Below, one piece after another: positions 45,845 to 57,760 of a stretch of DNA of 64,000 nt (the first letter of the stretch is position 1; every line of letters begins with the position of its first letter). The stretch comes from Mytilus galloprovincialis. Its lineage: Eukaryota; Mollusca; Bivalvia; Mytilida; Mytilidae. The translations under genes were made by a program, and so were the position numbers. Location: NCBI RefSeq assembly GCF_965363235.1, contig NC_134845.1, positions 9,672,101 to 9,736,100 on the forward strand. Reading direction: 5' to 3'. The notes below the pieces were generated by a model, which saw only the letters and a list, made by a program, of their open reading frames with translations, did no database searches and was not told where the DNA came from.

Positions 45845-46865
45845 AATGAAAACAGGACATTTTCAAATTGTTTTGATTGGTCAATATTATGTTTATGTAC
45901 GTTGATATGAATTTATGATTTTATGAGTTTATCTTTGATTGTGTTCAATGATTAACTCGAAATAAACAATTACATAAATTCCTTTGTTTCATATGTTGTA
46001 ATTTTGTTTTTAAACCTAATATTAGTATAAGAATAATTTCAGTTCAAAAGTTCTAGACTGTTTAATGAATATATGAAATGAAGAAAAAATGCAATACTAG
46101 TAGTCGAATGTCGACAATTGAATAAATTAAAGAAAATACTCATTCAGATTGAAAAGGTATCATCAATTTGATTTGGAAATTCAAGTTTCTTAGTTTGATG
46201 CGTTTGGCTCCTTTTGTGATGGTATGCCTGAAAACATGTAGTATTGAGAGCTATCATACGTTTTACAGTCTAGCCTTCCGGAATATTAGTTTATTTGGGG
46301 TCTAATGAAGTAACGGCTTATCGCACTAAAACGATAAACATGTTTCTTCACGACCCTTTATGGTCTAAACATGTTTACATTCAAAACACTTCACAGCTAA
46401 ACGTGTTTCCTGAAAAAACACTTCAGAGCTTAACATGTTTCCAGATACAACACTTTAAAACTAAACATGTTTACAGTCTAAGCACTTTTTAGCAAAACAT
46501 GTTTCTAGTCTAAACACTTTACATCTAAACATGTTTACAGTCTAAGCACGTTATAGCGTGACACGTTTAGGCTGTTAGCACATTAAATATTAAACATGTT
46601 TAGATTTAAAACATGTCAAAAATCGGTTTCACAAATGTGTTTAGGAAAGTGTTTAGGCTCTAAACACAATTTTTAGAGTGTAGTTTCTCGTTTGAATTGT
46701 TTTACATTGTCTTATCGGGGCCTTTTATAGCTGACTATGCGGTATGGGCTTTGCTCATTGTTGAAGACCGTACTACGATGACCTATAGTTGTTAATGATG
46801 TTTGTGTCATTTTGGTCTTTTGTGGATAGTTGTCTCATTGGCAATCATACCACATCTTCTTTTTT

Positions 46866-49800
46866 TATAAGCTCATTTTAAAGAAAAAAGCAGTAAAACT
46901 CCCATAACAAATCAGCGTCCTCCTCTACTTTCATGAAAAGTGTAAATATTAAACACCCAAAAGTTTATTTCAGCTCTCTTCTTTCATTTTCAACCCAGAA
47001 AAAAACAAGAAATGTATGAGAAAAGGAAAGAAAAGAAAAATAAACAAAAAATACGCTATAATGAAAGGGAACTATATTTGGGATCATTAATTGTGGTCTC
47101 GGGCCATCACCCTCCTCCCCTTCCCCCACACAAAATGAAATGCTTAGTACACATTTACATCTTCACACAAAGCCCTATTCCCTTTACTTTTTAAGAGTAA
47201 ATGAATAAACGAATAATTTTAAAACGTCTGTTTCTACCATTTTCTTAAACGTTAATTAAGGATCCTTTTTCGAAACTTTTGTCGGCCATAAATTCTTTTA
47301 AAATGCAATTGATCTTCTTTAAAATCAAGAGAGAAAAATAGAGAGAGAGAGAGAAAGAAGATAGAATTCGTTGTATAAATCAAATGCAACTACAAAATAT
47401 ATCATTTGTGTGTTTTCAATAATTAAACCGATTAACTGTTACACAAAAAGTCATGTACTTATAGTCTGGGAATATAGAAGGCAGCAGTTTATCTTGATTA
47501 CATCAACTTAATCATGTTGTAATTGCATGAATGGGTTTTTCTAACCACAAAATTATAAAAAGTCAAGCCTATCCTTGATCTAAAAATGCTGGCGGGATCT
47601 TCATTATTATTTAGAAGAACAAATTATGTATACATATATATAATGATTTGTTTACATTAACTTGTAAAAGTAGATATTTTTGTAATGCTTTCGTACATAT
47701 TTAATCAAGTAATTTATTATCATAGCTGCTATGAACATATTATCTTTAAAATTATTTTTGTGTATTTCTCTTATTGTAATATACATTTAATTATGGACCC
47801 TTACAGAGAGGGGACAACCATTTGATATTTTTTTCTTAATCCTCCTATACATGTATCATCAGAGGAAATCAAATAGTCGCCCTTTTATATTAAGCAAATA
47901 TTATGGAAACACAGTGTCACCAAAGACAGACTTTAAATTTGAAAAAAAAGAAAAATGTCGAATGCATCAACAAGACGACAGTAACTCATTGAAATAAAAC
48001 ATTGACACATGACCAGATTGCAGATTAATTACTGTATACAGTTAATAGATATAGGAAACTACAATGGTTGGTTTTCTTTTTCACTTGTTTATAAAAGCAA
48101 TAGTATATACTATCGATTTTCTTACTTTAAAAAGGACAAGAAATCGTCCTGAATATGCATGCAATATTTGCCACTGGACGTTGTGCAACCAACTATCATT
48201 CATATACTTAGGAACATTTGTGTCTACTTTGTAACGTTGTCTCCTTTCCCTTTTTTTTTTTGGGGGGGGGGGGGGCTGCATAACAGGTCGTTATTTTTTT
48301 TTTATAAAAAAAGGGGCATACATATTTCCAAATTCCAATTGATTGAATGAATACAAGAAACCTTAAAAGGAATCAAATGAATATGACATTGTACTAAAGA
48401 CTTTTTTTTTAGCTATATACGTATTTTTCTCAGTATGTGGGTTAACAATCACAGAGTCATTTGTCTAGCTACACAATTGTAACTATCACAAGATAAAGTC
48501 ATCTGAAACAAGTAAATTGACATCTAAAATATTAAATGCTTATGTATCTCTGTAAGATATATAAGTTAGACGCAAAATAACTGTCAATTAATGTTCTTAA
48601 AACAAAATTGTCCGTAAGTGAAATAGTAGGACGATTTGGCAATTTATATAGCATGTTGACCAAATGAAAACGTCATCGGAATGAAAATGGAAGTGATTTG
48701 ATTGGTTAATCTTATTTATTACACATTACATGCAATAATCATGAAAACTTCTAAAGAGCTTGAAACAAAGTACATCCATACAGTTATATGTTTATTTATA
48801 TAGTCAACACCACGGCCTTCAACATTGAGGAAAACTCATACTGTAAAGTGATTTATTATGTGTGTCCGAAACTAGCAGTGGTCGTTAATTACTTTTCTTT
48901 TTTTTTATAGTTTTTTAACATAATTTTACATTTGATCGTTAGTTTGCTCTATTGAAAAGCACATTTCACATTATGTTGTACCAGTGTCTTTTTAGAGTAA
49001 ACTATGTTGTCACTGGTATTGCACATAGTTCGAGACTGTAGGATGAAATAGATAAAAATGTGTGGGTGCCGCTTTCAAACAATATGCTACATTTTGTACA
49101 TGTATATTTATAAAAACAAGTAAATAGGTTTGATTAGTTGATTATGTACAGGATGTAATTGTTCAATGAAAGGGTATTCGTGTGTTTCTTTTGAGAATGT
49201 GTCAATGTGTGCACGTATTTGTACATAATTATACATTTTGAGAGGCATTTAATTTTTCAATCGGACTTCGTGTCCGTGTTTGATATTGCCAAGTGTCTTA
49301 AATTTCCAATCCGTGTTAATATTTCCTCAATAGCAATCGATTTTGTTTACACTTTTTTCTGAACTTAAACTGCTGGACGTCTTACATTCTGGTATCGAAG
49401 CATATGCTTGAGATGGACGTCCGTTTAACTGTGCGGGATGTATAAATACGCAGCCACGTCCGATCGGAACTAGGACGGACACTTCATGTCTACAGATCTG
49501 TATGTTCTTGAGGGTTGATATGCTGGTGACATTGCTATATAACTGTCTATCTTTATGAATACCCTAGCAGTGACAGTCTCCAATTCCTAACCTTCAAACG
49601 GAAGAGCCCTTTTTTAAATCAATATATCAAATCCTGTACATGCATGATACATTTGACACTGGACGTAAACCATCGACTACCAATCCAAGTATCGAAAAAA
49701 AAGAAGGTTGGTACCTAACGATATCATTTTCACACCAAGTATTGTTTAATAATTTCATAGCCCTCTAATCTCACATCTTTCTATATAATTTCTTAGCGGT

Positions 49801-50262
49801 ATCTCTGGGGGAAAAAAACATGAATTCGTGTTTTCTATTGAAGGATTTCTGTTGAGTTATGACAAATATAGATGACTTTTTAAAAACATATTCAATTTTC
49901 TAAAGGGGTTATGTTTGAAAGCAAAAAAATACAACCACACATTATCGGCAGCAGTCCTTTTCCGTCAATTACTGTTTTTAGGGGGTATCATTTGCGACAA
50001 ATTTTGTTTTCCAAACGCATCAATTGCACCAATATTTGGAACTCATTTGCGCCCTTTAAATTAAACACATATATATATCATAAATTTTGATGATTAATAT
50101 ATACATTTATTCTTATTTTTTGTTTAAAAAGTATCACATGTTCGGAGATATTTCACCAAGAAGATGAGCATCTGAAGAGAAATGACTTAACATGCATTAA
50201 ACAGTCAATTTACAGTGAGAGAATAAAACTAGTTGCTTTGCTGAATATTTAATACAAGATAT
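46866..50262. other. Gene-free stretch with dispersed repeats
   Basis: No coding region is convincing. Copies of the 'CAATATTTGCCACTGGACGT' repeat lie at about 48150-48215 and, degraded, at 49635-49690. A T run followed by 14 G lies at about 48251-48275. Near 49260-49500 several 'GGACGTCCG/CGGAC' phrases are arranged as inverted pairs. Confidence 0.45.
48150..48215. repeat. Dispersed repeat 'TTTGCCACTGGACGT'
   Basis: 'ATGCATGCAATATTTGCCAC' followed by 'TGGACGTTGTGCAACCAACT' is the best copy in the window. Weaker copies sit at 38895-38945 (inverted), 25455-25500, 49635-49690, 50845-50880, 51785-51815 and 17380-17420. I recognise it as abundant in mussel sequence. Confidence 0.55.
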
Positions 50263-50500
50263 GCCAAAAGAGAAGAAAATAGAAGCTTTTGCTGATTATG
50301 TTTTAGCCACATATGTAGATGACACAGTGCTTTAATCCACCATCCGTATGGGCTGAAACTCTATCTACCACAAGACGTACCAGTAATGAAGCAGAAGCAT
50401 TCCACAGGAATTATTATGAACTGTTTTGTGCACTTCATCCTTCAATGTTTGTGTTTTTGGACAATAAAGGGAAGTTACAAAATAATTATCAAAATTAAAG
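50263..50500 (+). pseudogene. MULE transposase C-terminal remnant
   Basis: In one frame KIEAFADYVLATYVDDTVL is followed, after a one-base frameshift at about 50333, by NPPSVWAETLSTTRRTSNEA, EAFHRNYYELFCALHPSMFV. The pattern W-x-(n)-RT-N-x-E-x-FH-(n)-HP-x-(I/M)-x-x-F is the C-terminal signature of MULE-domain transposases common in molluscs. Only about 70 residues remain and no catalytic part is nearby. Confidence 0.65.
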
Positions 50501-51459
50501 AATTATATGTAATTCATGATGCACTTAGTTAATGCAAGTTATTCCCAAAACTATCCAGTTACATGTGTTACCAGTAATAACTAATTTTATAATGAATTTT
50601 TACACCTATTTAATAACTTTTGAAAAAGACATTTAATATAATATCCATGTAATACTTTAATCAAAAACTAGTAATGCTCATCAGCACAACACAATAGGTC
50701 TTCACTGGCTCTTACGTTTTCTAGATTACAGTCCCATCTACTGTTAATTTCAATAACCGTAAACAAATTAGATCCAATCCAGAATTCCTGGTATGATAAT
50801 AAAACCTATCTACAGTAATTATTATTAACCGTTAATGTCGTTTAAATAATGAATGAAATACTTGGCACTGGACGTTATGGCTTTTGTTTGTGAGTCTTTA
50901 GATATGCCCGAAACCTAAGATTTAAAAACAAAAAGATCAAATTTTTTTGATTGAAGACCTTTTAAAATATCAGAACTGTTGAAAAAAGGCAGTGGCTATT
51001 CGTGCGGCTATGAATTTCATGTAAGGTAAAAAGTCTGACCTCTGATTATTGGCTTTAATAGACATATATGATTCCAAAAGAAGGTTCTGAATTTATTGTT
51101 TCCTTAAAGTTTGGTTCAAATCAGGTCGTCAAATGATTTTCGAACACGATTTTTTCTATTTAAAATATTCAGGGATTTTCAACTCCTAGGAAATAAGACT
51201 GAACGGTAGGCACGTGTATGTAACCTTCCCCAAAGGTAAGATTGTGTTAAAGATAGAAAAACATAGAAACAAATGTTTATTAAGTTAAACATCATAAAGA
51301 CGGGGGGTTACCGTATGCCTGCTATCCTATTCCGAGGTATATCAGTGCATGTGCATAGATCTCCATTGTAGTAGAACTTAGAAATAATGCTTCCAAGCAT
51401 ATTTGATTTAGTCATTATCCAAAATTCGTTTGCCTCTATTGGGTAAATCAGCAATATCA

Positions 51460-51660
51460 GTTTGAGGTCAGGCTTTATTCTATCAGTTTACATGTATACT
51501 ATATACGCTATTGTTCTGGAGTCACTTATATATAAAAATTTCAATGACAATTTGATTGAAATTCAAGCATTGCGCATCCGCAAATGGAAGGTTAGACTAA
51601 CAGAGATTGTTAACTATTCGTCCGGCTATAGCCGGACCAATAGACATTCCGTTGAAAAAA
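51460..51660 (+). repeat. Copy of the 16615 repeat with palindromic end
   Basis: It shares 'GCTATTGTTCTGGAGTCA' and 'TTGCGCATCCGCAAATGGAA' with 16615-16907. It ends with 'ACTATTCGTCCGGCTATAGC'. Confidence 0.65.
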
Positions 51661-52387
51661 GGGAAATAAATGCTGCTGATAGCCCGCCGTCGTATTGATC
51701 ATCGGAGTTTATTAATAAGACATAATTTACATAGTAAACGATTAATTCAACTGCACTAGAATTTTTTGTATGTTCGCTCTAAATGAGCATGGAATACTTG
51801 CAACTGAACAATAAGCAGAGCAGTTTCAGTCATAATCTAAGGACATGCATACGTGTATTACCGCTAAACTACGTCAGACGTTCTGCCATTGAATAGTGGA
51901 CACCTGGCGATAACAATTATCGGAGACGTTTGTGGAATATTGAATGTAACAGGCACGTTTTGGGGAATCGATCACGTTTAGGGGGTAGGACACAACTATA
52001 GTTTTCCAAATTTTTAATCTTAGAATGTATTATTACAGATGAAATTCGAATCATTCTATAAACATTTTCAGTTCCACTTTTCTTTTCTTAAACACTTAAT
52101 ATGAAAGTGGTTAAACCATATCCTATTTAAGATAGCTTCGATGTACAGTAATTGGGCACTCAAATTTAACTTAGTTTATTTCTAAGAAAGATAGGTCTTA
52201 GTACAGATCATAGGATAGTTTTGATAAACAATGCCCCTGATCATACTTATTCGTTCACAGTGTATTAATTTACGTTTTTTTTTATTGAGTTAAGCCTGCC
52301 AATTGATATTTTATCGTGCGTTTTTCTATGTTGTGATGTTATGCTATCGTTTCAGAAAAAGGGAGAAGGTGTGGTAACATTAAAACG

Positions 52388-52640
52388 TTTAATCCCGCAG
52401 TAAATGTTTGCACTTGTCCTAAGTCAGGAATCTGATGTACAGTAGTTGTTGTTTGTTTATGTGATTTATACGTGTTTCTCGTTTCTATTTTTTTTTTTAT
52501 ATATAGATAAGACCATTGGTTTTCCCGTTTGAATTGTTTTACATTTGTAATTTTTGGGCCCTTTATAGCTTGATATCGGTGTGACCCAAGGTTCCGTGTT
52601 GAAGGCCGTACATTGACCTATAATGGTTTACTTTTTAAGG
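52388..52640 (+). repeat. Dispersed mussel repeat, full-looking copy
   Basis: It contains 'GTCCTAAGTCAGGAATCTGA', 'GTTGTTGTTTGTTTATGTG', 'GACCATTGGTTTTCCCGTTT', 'GGGCCCTTTATAGCTTGATA' and 'GAAGGCCGTACATTGACC'. It is collinear with the two halves at 44130-44208 and 46681-46865. Confidence 0.6.
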
Positions 52641-54440
52641 TCTTTCCCTTACATGAGGAAAGACCTTATTGTTTTTCTAATGTTTTTTTTTCTTCCAACA
52701 TTTTTTTGACATGCCCTCCCCCGTTTCTATTGAAGTCATCAAGACCAAATATTGACCATCGATAGATCTCATTATGACGTATATTCCCCTTTGAGATTTA
52801 TATCCCCTTGAAGCATTTTTTTTATTTGCATTTTTCTTTAAAAGTATTAGAGATAGAATAGAATTGAAAATGGCAGCATGTACAAGAACAGATGGCAATG
52901 TTAATAAACATAAAAAAAATAGTAGGTAATTCACCCTGATAAGAAGTTATTTCCCTTGAAAAATTATACATATTTGGAAAATATATATTTCGAGAACCGG
53001 AAGCCGTAGAGACTTGGGACCTTCACCAATATTCTTTAATTCATGTGACCTTTAATTTGCACCAAGGTCAAAGGTCACCGCGTGCAAAAAGAAATTACGC
53101 TGCAATTTCAAGCTTGCATATTAAGAAAACCATAAGAGTTTGCTGCACTCATACTGTGTATAAAATGTTCCTCTCGACGAGCTCTACATTTTATACATTA
53201 AGCTAAAAAATGTCTGACTGTCTGTTCAAAAGTTACAACAACATAATTCTTAAAACTATAGTAACAAGTGTATATCTTTTAAAAGGTAACAGATATCAAC
53301 CTACTATAAACTGCAAAGATGATCAGTAATTCAAGACCTTCAATTTGAGGTTAATGTCAGGCCATGATAAAATTTAACCTTGACCTTCAAAGTGTAGTCT
53401 GACCTTGACCTTGTCACATTTGAAAGGTCAAGTAGTCCTGAGTTGATTGGTGGTAGTCCCATGTCTCTACCACTTCCGGTTCTCAAGTTTGTTATTGCAT
53501 CATATATTTGATGATTCATTGTGACCTTGATGAACCTTGGAAGTGTCGAAATCTTTTTCTACAATGTTGTCCTTCAAATGCAGATCATTTATCATTTAAC
53601 AAATTCGAGATATCTGCTATCTTTTTAGAGATAATGCAGTTTGAAATTTTGCGAGCGGAGGCATGTATTTCTGAGTCAACAACAGATTTACCCCTAAAAT
53701 GTTTTAGAAATTGAAGCGGGTAACATAGTTATATGTTTGACCAAATACCGAAAACATTCCATGAAAAAAAAAAACAAAAATCAATTTGAAATATTCATGT
53801 TTTGCTGTGACTTTGTAAGTAGCATAAGTTCTATTTATATAATTGATATTTCGTCATTTTTGGCACTTTGCAAAATGGGGTCATATGATACATCAAATTG
53901 AAGGTCTTAATGAGCTCTACTCAAAAATGAAAATTTCAAACCCCTTTTTCATCCCAGTGGGCAGGGTGGGGTAATTTAGTGCAAAACTTCAAACTTCTCA
54001 AATTGTTAGGTTGTCGTATATCAAATGAAAGTCCATAAAGCGTACATTTCGAATATCAAATTGATGTCCCCAAAAAATGGGTTTGGAGGGGTTATTGAGT
54101 GCAAACACAACATTTCTTTGAAGGTAAGGTTGGTGTATATCAAATGAAAGGTCATAACGTGTACATTTCAAATATCAAATTTCTGTCCTCCAAAATTGAG
54201 TTGGATGGGGTTATTAGTTACAAAAACCCAACTTTCTAGAACATGGCGTTGTCGCATATCAAATGAAAGATCATCAAGTCTTAAATGTTACATATATCAT
54301 ACTTCCGATCTCGAAAATGTAGGCCGATGGGGTCATTAAGTGTAAAAAGCGAAAAGTTTCAGAAGGTATGCTTGTCGTATATCAAACGAAAGGTCGTACA
54401 AAGTACATTACGAAAACATCACTTTTACAGGAAAGACCTT
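52641..54440. repeat. Long repeat block bounded by GGAAAGACCTT
   Basis: It begins 'AAGGTCTTTCCC' with 'GGAAAGACCTT' shortly after, and the same word recurs at 54430-54440. In between are 'GAGAACCGGAAGCCGTAGAG' and its inverted partner near 53470 ('CCACTTCCGGTTCTC'), 'AAGGTCAAAGGTCACC', and a tandem array at its right side. I recognise parts of this unit from mussel sequence. It has no coding capacity that I can support. Confidence 0.55.
53890..54425. repeat. Tandem repeat, ~120-bp period, about four units
   Basis: 'GTATATCAAATGAAAG.TC' recurs at about 54017, 54135, 54255 and 54378, with a weaker form near 53890. Each is followed by 'TACATTTCGAATATCA' and then by 'GG.GGGGTTATT.AGTG'. Spacing is 118-123 bp and units have diverged by roughly a quarter. 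Confidence 0.8.
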
Positions 54441-54516
54441 TTAATTGTTTTACAAACAATTGAGATACTAATAACAATTAAAACTAGTATCTCAATTGTT
54501 TGTAAAACAATTAAAA
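54439..54516. repeat. Perfect 32-bp inverted repeat with 14-bp loop
   Basis: Left arm 54439-54470 (starts TTTTAATTGTTTTACAAAC) and right arm 54485-54516 are exact complements separated by ATAACAATTAAAAC. It sits at the right edge of the GGAAAGACCTT block, immediately before a copy of the 'GTCTCATTGGCA' repeat. It would form a strong cruciform or RNA hairpin. It looks like a very recent foldback. Confidence 0.9.
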
Positions 54517-56444
54517 TGAGCGTTGTCTCATTGGCACGCACACCACATCTTCCTATATCTAATTAGTTAATTTATATTATTCACATTTAAGAATTATGGT
54601 TATTTAATATATTGAAAGTTTAAACGAACGTTAATAGACCGTTGTGCTTCAAAACAGTTTAATCAAAAAATGAAAGACTTTGTGAAAATAGGATTCCAAG
54701 TACGTCAAGAGTTTAATATTTTTTGGTAGATAAATTTTCACAATATGTATAACACGTCTTGATATTTGCCAACAATCTTTCTCACGAGGGCACTGTAACA
54801 TAAACGATACTTTTACAAAATAAATAAATAAATATTATATCGAATTGATATATCAAATTTTTTATATCGATGATATAATGTGTTAAATTTTCTTTCCGAT
54901 ATTGCTAAATATCCCTTCTTATATTTTTCTAATTAAATAATTTTGAATAGCAAACACTTTCATAACGATAAAAATAGTAACTAATGTCCCTTTAAATAAT
55001 CATCGCAGACATCTGTTTCTACTAATTAAGTCAAGTATTAGGCTATAACTGCAAGCTGGTAGAATTAATTTATCATACAGAATCTTATTCTACAGGAGTG
55101 TTTCTCCTAAATCAGATGGGTTGTATAGAATGTCGTATGTTCGGAAGATTTTTCAGTAGACGATTTAAAAAACATAAAGCAAAATTGATAAATTAAAGCT
55201 GTATGGTATGTTTTCTGAAATTTCCCAGGACAGTTTCTTTTTGGACAACTTCATTTTTTCTCAGAATCATTTGATTGAAGACTGTTTTGGTCGTACTGAA
55301 AATGTTTGATTTCAGTCATTTTTTCAAGGTCATTTTATGAATTTAAATTAAAATGAATATACAAATTTATTATTAAAGTTTAACAGATGTCCTGTTTACT
55401 CATAATATAGATATGTGGCTTTTATCGTATTTGAATCAGGAGAAAATGTATTTATTATCAATATTGTAGTGTTAATATTCATCATAATAGTGTAAAACTA
55501 TTATATTTCTATGTTTTGACTATTGTGACTGTTGTACTTTATAGCATTTGACATTTGACTTGTTCTTTCGCAATTTTAATTTCAACCTAATCGAATACTA
55601 GTATTTAACTTTTATGGACTAATTTTACATCCACAGAATTCCTGATGACATCTTCTACCAATGTGTTACATGTATTTTCTCCGTTTCTGTAAACGTTAAT
55701 TAGTACTTGTTTGTATTCAATACACCTCGATTTTTTTTTTAATTAAGCACCCCAACTCACTGTAAATATATGTGTAAATATTTTAAAAACATATATCCCC
55801 AAGTGGGAGTGATATATAACGGAGGAAATTACCTGAACAGAATAGAACGGAATTGGTGTATCTACATGTAATTTACACCAATGTTTATTGTCAATGCAGA
55901 ATGATAGTTGTCAATAATTTAGGGTGGTGGTCTTTATGCGATTTAACGATATGTAATTGAAAAGGTAAATAAATGCAGGATATCAATTTTCATTTTACGG
56001 CATCGTTGCAATTACGTTGTTAACAGAGCTAAATTCTATAGACATTTTTTAATATATCATCGTATATCTTGTATACGTTATTCAAATGGGGTTTCATAAT
56101 TAATTTTTCTTTTTACCATTTTACATTCGAAAAAAGTAGAAATAAATTTAAATTTAAGAGTAAAACAAAATTTATAACGATCAAGTGGCAGATGGTAGTC
56201 GCATTACTAAGTAATCATGATAAAACCTACTTTCGACACAATATATACGAACTTCCTGGATTCACAACAAAGTATAGATATTCAATAGAAGAATGTAATC
56301 TAATAAATTAAAAAAAAAAAGGTATGATATGGACGACACAACCCATCTCGTACTTCTAATGAAAACAAACTGGAAGCAGTATGATATACTTGGTTGACAT
56401 ATATATAATTTGCTGGTTCGGGTTTGTAGAAAATATTTATATAA
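54517..56444. other. Gene-free stretch
   Basis: A fragment of the 'TCATTGGCACGCACACCACA' repeat occupies 54525-54560. The rest is AT-rich without a convincing ORF or repeat. Confidence 0.45.
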
Positions 56445-56560
56445 TAAATGAAAGAAGACGCTGTAAGATTACCAATGAGACAACAATCCACTATAGACCA
56501 TACGACGTTAAAGGTAACAATTTTTACTCTCACCGCATTTCCCATAAATAAAAATTGAGA
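56445..56560 (-). repeat. Fragment of the 39838-type repeat
   Basis: 'TAAGATTACCAATGAGACAA' and 'CAATCCACTATAGACCATAC' match the start of the 39838-40150 family in degraded form. Confidence 0.45.
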
Positions 56561-56720
56561 AACAGACAATGCTATTTATGATTTTACTTCGTTTTTGTCG
56601 CTATTTTACGGAAGTGTAAAAGCCCCCGCCCCCTCCCCCCCTCCCCGACACATTTATTTTCTAACATGTTTCCCTATGTTTACGTAATAATGGAAACCTT
56701 TGCAAAATAACGCTGTGAAA

Positions 56721-57101
56721 GATTGGTTAGATCTTTAAAAGCTTTCATATTGAAATAAATATATAAATAAAGATTTTTTATATCATTATATAAATAACAC
56801 ATAGCTGAGAGCAGATTGTTACCCCGAGAAAACATTGCCAACCGCGACGAAGCCAATCAAAATATGTCATGTTTACATGAAGTATAATAAAATTATATAG
56901 TCTCTGATAAATTTCTACCCAATAATCTTAAATAATGACCTCACTAGATGGAAATTTATGTATTTCCATAATTCAATAAATTACGACATCCCATAATATA
57001 GTTACAACATTATCCAATTAACTAATAGTATGAGGTTTCATAATAATGTCTTAAATTAGGATATTTTATAATATTATGCAATTTCCTATTTGCCTCGACT
57101 G
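56721..57101. repeat. Second copy of the giant element's right end
   Basis: From 'CCTCACTAGAT' (56939) through 'TATTTCCATAATT', 'CCCATAATATAGTTACAA' and 'TTTCATAATAATGTCTTAAA' to the terminal TTTCCTATTTGCCTCGACTG at 57101, it parallels the true right end (60420-60564). Weaker similarity extends back to about 56721 ('GGTTAGATCT...CATATTGAAATAAAT'), matching 58794. The next bases are ACAAA, not TACTG. No partner left end was found in the window. Confidence 0.8.
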
Positions 57102-57437
57102 ACAAAGTAGACAAAATACGGTACACATTTCAGATTATTCTACATAAATAAACACAATATCGATACTTTGACTTATGTTTTTCCGAAGAAATATACAATA
57201 TCTTTACGTGATCGTCTATCCCCCCCCCCCCCCCCAAAAAAAAAAAATAAATAGAAGAAAATAATAAGTTGAATAGACTTATGAATGTGCACTGTTTACG
57301 TTGTCGGTTGTTTTTATAAAAAAAAATCAATCACGTTTATGTGCATGCCAACTGCATGTATACAGTTTCGTTTTTCTGTAGGTTTGTTTGTGGGCTTGTC
57401 TATGGTAGGAGTGGAGACCATACTATAAAAAATACGG

Positions 57438-57760
57438 AGTGTCTATTCGTCCGGCTAGCCGGACGAATAGTTAAAAATCTCTATTCGTCCGGCCATCCGT
57501 CTGCGGATGCGCAAATCTTCAATATCAATAAAAGTGTCATGTGACGCGGAAAGTGTCCCGGATGAGGTGTCGGATAACACACGCGGTGTCGGATAACACA
57601 CGCGCGTATGCAATGGACGTTTTGAGAATTGGAGATAGTGATTTATATTTAAAGATGTCATAGAGAAAACCAGAGAGAATGTGATTGTTTTAAACAAATG
57701 TCTATAGGAGTGATTCCAGAACAATAGCGTGTACATGTTAACTGTGAGGAATAAGCCTGA
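57438..57760 (-). repeat. Inverted copy of the 16615 repeat with perfect palindrome
   Basis: It starts with the palindrome CTATTCGTCCGGCTAGCC plus its complement at about 57440-57467. It continues in reverse of 16615-16907: 'GATGCGCAAATC', 'AAAAGTGTCATGTGACG', 'CGTATGCAATGGACGTTTTG', 'GATTCCAGAACAATAGCGTG'. A related pair of TCCGGCTAGCCGGA palindromes lies at 58450-58557. Confidence 0.7.

Noticed and set aside
54285-54566. Plus-strand frame of 93 codons
   Set aside because: It runs through a tandem array and a perfect hairpin, so it is fortuitous.
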